This document shows positions 42,660 to 46,606 of a DNA stretch of 46,606 bases, one piece after another. The notes beneath the pieces are model-generated. The model saw only the letters and a list, made by a program, of their open reading frames with translations, did not search any database and was not told the DNA's origin. The position numbers and the translations under genes were made by a program. Position 1 is the stretch's first letter. Every line of letters starts with the position of its first letter. The stretch is from Chloroflexota bacterium. Its GTDB lineage: Bacteria; Chloroflexota; Dehalococcoidia; Lucifugimonadales; Australimonadaceae. Location of the stretch: the NCBI GenBank assembly GCA_028874795.1, contig JAPPHT010000007.1, positions 1 to 46,606 of the forward strand, given 5' to 3'.

Positions 42660-42744
42660 ACGCCACTTGGAGCAGCGCCACGCTGCTGACGATTGCGCTC
42701 CTCGCGTGGGTCTCACCGTTCGGAAACGTGCTGAGCGTGGGCAT
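42660..42744 (-). pseudogene. remnant of the small AT-hook protein family
   Basis: Starts with ATG at 42744 and a good ribosome site (GGAGG just upstream), reads MPTLSTFPNGETHARSAIV and then SSVALLQ, matching the start of the paralogue at 44169 (MPTFSTLSIGEARARSATG, then KRAALLQ), then loses similarity after about 26 codons. Confidence 0.55.
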
Positions 42745-42946
42745 CGCCTCCGGCTCCTTAGGTAGGCGGCCAGTCTTGTGCCAATACCCCACGGGAGAGA
42801 CTAGGGCACTGAGGTTCGCGCCTCCTCGCATCCCCAATGACCCCCACACGTGGCATTATCGATGGATCGCGCGCTGGCGCTGTGAATGTCAGCAGGTTCG
42901 CAGTTCGCATGACATGGATCAGGTGACGGCAGGAGCAGAGCAACAG

Positions 42947-43846
42947 ATGCAGGACCCAGCAGGTGAACCGCTATTCGACACCCATTGCCGCCTGTGCGGC
43001 GCGGAGTTGATCGTCCGATCGAACAGGAAGCGGCGCGTCGGGGTCCTCAGCCGACGTTCACAATGGGAGATTGACACGGTCTGTTCGGGTTGTGGGGATG
43101 AATACGGCGGGTCAGTCGGCCAGATTGTATTCGGCTCGCCGGGCCGAACGGTGCGCGTCCTCCGGCTTCTCCAGGGATTGCTCAGCAGGATTCCCCTCGG
43201 GAACCGCTTGCGGAGAAGAAGGCTTGCGCCTGAGTACAGTCGAGCCGACGGGAGCCCGGACGTCGTCAAGCTGGTTGCGACGGTGCCGTTCAAGGCGTAC
43301 GGCATGAATGGCAATCCCCTTGGTCTTCGCCTTATCAGTCTTGGCCATAGCGAAAGAGGAGGGGTGATCGACCGCATCGATTTCGAGTACAAGAACGGGC
43401 CTCTCCATTTGACGGGAAGTATCCCGGGGGAACGCCTGATCGGCATATGGCAGGGACCCGTAGTGAGTTACAGGGGCATGAGTTTGGAGGCCTTGGATGC
43501 AATCGGGGGTCTTATAGGTAGCGGCGCGGATTTCCATCGACATTGGAACCTCAATGAAATCGAGCGCGCCCCAAGCCGCGAGGTGCATACGAACATTGCC
43601 GGAGCAAATGCAGCGGTGAAACTGTCATCATGGCAGGAGCCTGAGCGGGTGACTCTGGCCCGCATCCAGTTGCACGACCATTCGATAAGGGCGGCGTCTC
43701 TGAACCTGTCCGACGAAGAGCTGCTCCGATGCTTGGAGACGTTGGTGGTCCTGCAAGAGAACGAGGGCACCCTGACCCAACACCAACAGGACTTCGACCG
43801 AGCATCGCAAGAGCTACAACGCCTTTGGACGCACCTGGAGGGATGA
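42947..43846 (+). CDS. hypothetical zinc-ribbon protein
   Basis: Protein of 299 aa beginning MQDPAGEPLFDTHCRLCGAE. The N-terminus carries a four-cysteine ribbon: CRLC, then about 30 residues on, CSGC. The rest is not recognised. It contains a charged region (RIPLGNRLRRRRLAPEYSR), a beta-rich middle (RGGVIDRIDFEYKNGPLHLT) and a C-terminal helix (LLRCLETLVVLQENEGTLTQ). The frame is open from 42728. ATG 42947 is chosen because AGGAG lies 11 bases upstream; ATG 42914 is the alternative. There is no signal peptide or membrane helix, so it is probably cytoplasmic. Nucleic-acid binding by the ribbon is possible but unproven. Confidence 0.65.
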   Translation: MQDPAGEPLFDTHCRLCGAELIVRSNRKRRVGVLSRRSQWEIDTVCSGCGDEYGGSVGQIVFGSPGRTVRVLRLLQGLLSRIPLGNRLRRRRLAPEYSRADGSPDVVKLVATVPFKAYGMNGNPLGLRLISLGHSERGGVIDRIDFEYKNGPLHLTGSIPGERLIGIWQGPVVSYRGMSLEALDAIGGLIGSGADFHRHWNLNEIERAPSREVHTNIAGANAAVKLSSWQEPERVTLARIQLHDHSIRAASLNLSDEELLRCLETLVVLQENEGTLTQHQQDFDRASQELQRLWTHLEG

Positions 43847-43875
43847 CTTCTGGTCGTCGGACGAGTCGTATGCTC

Positions 43876-44169
43876 CTACGTGACCGGGTTCTTGCGCGGC
43901 CTACCTCGGCGACGTCCGTCCGACGACCAGAAGTAGACCGCTGTGGCCGTGCGGCGGAACTCCAGCTTCCTCCCCAGAGCCTCCGCAGCCGCGTTCAGCC
44001 TGCGCCGGATCGCCTGCGTCGTCTCGCCCTCTCCAGCCTCCAGCTTCCCCGCCTCGCCGGGCGCCACGCGCTTGATGTAGCCGACGTACTCCTGCAGCAG
44101 CGCCGCGCGCTTGCCGGTCGCGCTCCTAGCGCGGGCCTCACCGATCGAAAGTGTGCTGAACGTGGGCAA
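43876..44169 (-). CDS. small AT-hook DNA-binding protein
   Basis: Protein of 97 aa, paralogue of 36888-37220. It shares LLQEYVGYIKRVAPGEAGKL, the block AGEGETTQAIRRRLNAAAE, the strand LEFRRTATAVYFW, and a C-terminal GRRRGRPRKNP AT-hook. The start is TTG at 44169, with GGAGAGGTGAAGG upstream. It is divergent from the ECF sigma factor gene 180 bases away. It is likely a small DNA-binding regulator; the target is unknown. Confidence 0.7.
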   Translation of the reverse strand: MPTFSTLSIGEARARSATGKRAALLQEYVGYIKRVAPGEAGKLEAGEGETTQAIRRRLNAAAEALGRKLEFRRTATAVYFWSSDGRRRGRPRKNPVT

Positions 44170-44348
44170 CCTTCACCTCTCCTGTACAAGCGCCTGCGCC
44201 GCCCGAACTGTGCTCTGGGTAGGACTATAGCACCGAGACCCACCCTCCTCGCCTAGGGTCGTCCAGATTGCGGTGGAACGTGCATGCAATGCCATGGTGT
44301 GGGAACCGATCGGCCTCAAAGCTTGTATGTTCTTGGTGAAGGACACCG

Positions 44349-44909
44349 GTGGCCGGGAGAGCAGAGAGCTTGACTGACGAACAGGATGCCGTCCGGCGCT
44401 GCCATATGGGTGACCGTGAAGCGTTTCGCCCGATCGTGGAGCGCTACGGGGACGTGCTCATGGGCACGATCTACCTGATGACGCGCGACAGGGCGGTCAG
44501 CGAAGAGCTGGTGCAGGAGACGTTCGTGCGTGCCTGGAACGGCATCGGAACGTTCCGCCTCGGCCAGCCTCTGAAGCCCTGGCTGGTCCGGATCGCCGTC
44601 AACCAGGCGCTCAACGCGAAGGCCCGGCGCCAGGTACCGGTCGAACCGCTGTCGGAGGCCAATGCCGGTAGCAGTACGGACCCGGGGTTCAGCCGGGCGG
44701 ATGACCGGGACGAGGTCCAGTGGGCGCTCAGCCAGCTGTCCGCCGATCACCGACGGGTCGTCGTGCTCCGCTACTTCGCGGACCTCTCCACGAAGGAAGT
44801 GGCGAACGCCCTCGGCATCCGCGAGGGAACGGTGAAGTCGCGGTTGAGCAGGGCGCTCGAACAGCTGCAGGAGATAGTGGCGCATCGAGGACCGGGGGTC
44901 GAGAGATGA
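44349..44909 (+). CDS. ECF-family RNA polymerase sigma factor
   Basis: Sigma-70 factor of the extracytoplasmic-function group, 186 aa. Region 2 (about residues 27-65) contains MTRDRAVSEELVQETFVRAW, the core-binding and -10 recognition part. Region 4 (about 125-180) contains LSADHRRVVVLRYFADLSTK and then EVANALGIREGTVKSRLSRA, the helix-turn-helix for the -35. GTG 44349 is taken as start; a TTG at 44370 is also plausible. The stop overlaps the start of the next gene (ATGA), so it is translationally coupled to a membrane protein that is probably its anti-sigma factor. It would respond to an envelope signal. Confidence 0.93.
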   Translation: MAGRAESLTDEQDAVRRCHMGDREAFRPIVERYGDVLMGTIYLMTRDRAVSEELVQETFVRAWNGIGTFRLGQPLKPWLVRIAVNQALNAKARRQVPVEPLSEANAGSSTDPGFSRADDRDEVQWALSQLSADHRRVVVLRYFADLSTKEVANALGIREGTVKSRLSRALEQLQEIVAHRGPGVER

Positions 44910-46378
44910 GCGAACAACACGAGCACATGGAACGCCGCGTCCGGGAGGCGCTCGTTGCGGAGGGGCGCGAGGCGCCGGCGCCGCAGGACCTGTGGGCGCG
45001 CGTCGAGCGACGATTGGAGCGGCCCGTTCCACCCTCTATCGGTTGGCAACGGCGATGGAGGATAGCGACGATGGGAGCCGTCGTTGCCCTCTTGCTGGCC
45101 ATGGGAGGCGGGGGCACCGCACTCGTCGCCTCCGGTCTCTCTTGGGGGAGCGAAGACCGCGCTTGGCTGGCCTTGTCGTTCGACGATGCGCGCACCGATG
45201 AGCGATTGAGTGATGTGGGGGGCTGGATCGACGTGAGGCTCGACGACGAGAGCGATTCGAGTCTGGCAATCGACTCCGTTAGGAACTCGCGTACCCGGTT
45301 TGTCACTGCGGGATTCACCGTCGATCCGGAGTTGGCCGAAGAAGAAGGAGTGCCTGGGCCGCCCGGGCCGCCGGGGGCGGCAGGGCCTGCGCAGCCAGCG
45401 GCACAGGAGACGGCAAGTGCGGTTCCCGCGCCCGCTCAATCCAGCGGCGGGAGTCCCCAAGGTCTGGTCGGCGAGCGCCAGGTCATCTCCCAGGCGTCGT
45501 TGGACATCGAAGTAGGCGACGTCAACGCGGCCACCGTCCAGCTCCGGGGGCTCGTCCAGTCGTTCGGGGGATTCATCGAGCACGTCTCCACGTCGGGTGG
45601 CCCAAGTCCGGAGCACGGCTCTGCCATCGTCCGCGTCCCCAGCGACCGGTTCCTCGACGCGCTCGACAGCATCGAACGACTCGGAAAGGCCTTGGGACAG
45701 AGCCTTGGCCAGCGGGACGTTACGGGAGAGGCCATCGATCTGGAGGCCCGCCTCAAGAGCGAACGGAGCGCCGAAGAGAGCCTGCTGAAGCTGCTCGAGA
45801 GGGCAGTGTCCGTCAGCGACGTGCTCACCGTCGAGCGTGAACTCGCACGGGTGCGTGCGGACATCGAGCGATTCCAGGGGCAGTTGGAGTTCATCCAGCG
45901 GAGCGTGGCGCTCGCGACCATCGCGGTGAGCTTCGTGCTGCCTCCCGGCTCGATACCCGTCGCTCCCTCGGCGTCCCTGCAGCTGGAGGTGGACGACGTA
46001 GAGCAGTCGGTCGGTCGCGTCCGGGACCTGGTCGGCGGTGCGGGCGGGACGATGGGCGAAGTCATTGTCACGACTCGCCAGGAGAGCGAGGACGCGTTCC
46101 TGAGCTTCCTGGTGCCTGCGTCCGCCTTCGACAGCACACTCGCATCCTTGGTGGGCGATGGTGTTGTTCTCCGACGCGAAGTGCAGAGCGATGGGCGCCT
46201 GGGCCTCGATGAGGGCGACGAGGGCCTTCAGGCAACGGTCACGGTGCTGCTCCAGACCCCCGGTGAGTCGTTCCCGTGGCGTTCAATCGGAGCGCTGGTT
46301 GCGGGTGGGCTGCTCATCGTGCTCAGCGTGGTCGGCGCCCTGGTGCTCGCGTTCCGGGCGAGGCGGCGCAGGGCGTAG
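44906..46378 (+). CDS. membrane DUF4349-type protein, probable anti-sigma factor
   Basis: Protein of 490 aa coupled to the ECF sigma gene. The cytoplasmic N-terminus (about 1-50, VREALVAEGREAPAPQDLWA) has the look of a zinc-less anti-sigma domain. A membrane helix (IATMGAVVALLLAMGGGGTA) follows, then an extracytoplasmic region with a short collagen-like tract GPPGPPGAAGPA. The large domain (about 200-450) resembles DUF4349: QASLDIEVGDVNAATVQLRG, a coiled-coil segment KSERSAEESLLKLLERAVSV, and repeated beta parts. A C-terminal membrane helix, GALVAGGLLIVLSVVGALVL, ends in RARRRRA. The ATG at 44906 overlaps the sigma stop; the frame is open further upstream. It likely senses an envelope signal and restrains the sigma factor; this is inference. 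Confidence 0.85.
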   Translation: MSEQHEHMERRVREALVAEGREAPAPQDLWARVERRLERPVPPSIGWQRRWRIATMGAVVALLLAMGGGGTALVASGLSWGSEDRAWLALSFDDARTDERLSDVGGWIDVRLDDESDSSLAIDSVRNSRTRFVTAGFTVDPELAEEEGVPGPPGPPGAAGPAQPAAQETASAVPAPAQSSGGSPQGLVGERQVISQASLDIEVGDVNAATVQLRGLVQSFGGFIEHVSTSGGPSPEHGSAIVRVPSDRFLDALDSIERLGKALGQSLGQRDVTGEAIDLEARLKSERSAEESLLKLLERAVSVSDVLTVERELARVRADIERFQGQLEFIQRSVALATIAVSFVLPPGSIPVAPSASLQLEVDDVEQSVGRVRDLVGGAGGTMGEVIVTTRQESEDAFLSFLVPASAFDSTLASLVGDGVVLRREVQSDGRLGLDEGDEGLQATVTVLLQTPGESFPWRSIGALVAGGLLIVLSVVGALVLAFRARRRRA

Positions 46379-46606
46379 GGATCCTCGCGCCGCGCGGTCT
46401 GACACCCGCAGTCCACGAGCCCTCCGTCGGTTGGTATGCGACGTGCTTTGTCTGGCCAGGCGAGTTGAACAGAGTCTCGGAATGCCGATGCCAGGACTGA
46501 GGAGGCGAGTCTTCCCGCCCAGTCAGCGAGGAGTGGCGGTCCGCGGTAGAGGCTATGGATGCTCTGAACAAGTCCCCACAGGGGCTTGCGGAAGCATAGC
46601 ATGGGG
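46379..46606. other. gene-free window end
   Basis: No supported gene, RNA or repeat seen in the last 228 bases. Confidence 0.4.

Overview
The window is GC-rich and carries many predicted lipoproteins with long Thr/Pro linkers, iron(III)-type ABC importers, Rieske oxygenases and small lineage-type hypotheticals. This mix is most like Chloroflexota (Dehalococcoidia, SAR202-like). That assignment is inference from gene style; no rRNA or other marker gene is present.

Region 1 (1-18.9 kb) is a catabolic and uptake island. It holds two Rieske oxygenase alpha subunits (the first cut by the window edge), a Rieske ferredoxin, a bicupin, a stand-alone EutA-like ATPase, a COG3964-type metallohydrolase, a PanB-like aldolase and two alpha/beta hydrolases. 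Two complete ABC importers are interleaved with them: ATPase 909, lipoprotein 5156 and permease 6639; and lipoprotein 14345, permease 12974 and ATPase 14565. Together they suggest uptake of an organic acid or aromatic compound, ring or side-chain oxidation, then hydrolysis and C-C cleavage. The substrate is not identifiable from sequence.

Region 2 (18.9-26.2 kb) starts with about 1 kb of dispersed intergenic repeats and continues with a type II-C CRISPR-Cas locus. A candidate tracrRNA on the minus strand (about 19847-19705) diverges from cas9 (1077 aa), which is followed by cas1, cas2 and an array of 15 full 36-bp repeats, 15 spacers and one truncated repeat. The array stops exactly at the stop codon of a convergent NYN-domain nuclease gene that carries an inserted zinc ribbon. 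The antirepeat is split by a 19-nt self-complementary insert, which is the most unusual feature of the window.

Region 3 (26.2-42.9 kb) is an accessory, partly decayed zone. It contains IS-end-like inverted repeats around a small gene and a broken DNA methyltransferase, a field of degenerate ~0.4-0.8 kb repeats with unit-specific dyads beside a tiny HTH gene, a STAS protein, several lipoproteins, a lipoprotein-like gene cut by an in-frame TGA, a visibly AT-richer two-domain gene, a serine-recombinase fragment joined to a frameshifted membrane-protein gene, a MacB-type permease without partners, and small AT-hook proteins in two intact copies and one remnant.

Region 4 (42.9-46.6 kb) holds a zinc-ribbon hypothetical, the second AT-hook protein, and an ECF sigma factor translationally coupled to a membrane DUF4349/anti-sigma-like protein. 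No tRNA or rRNA gene was recognised.
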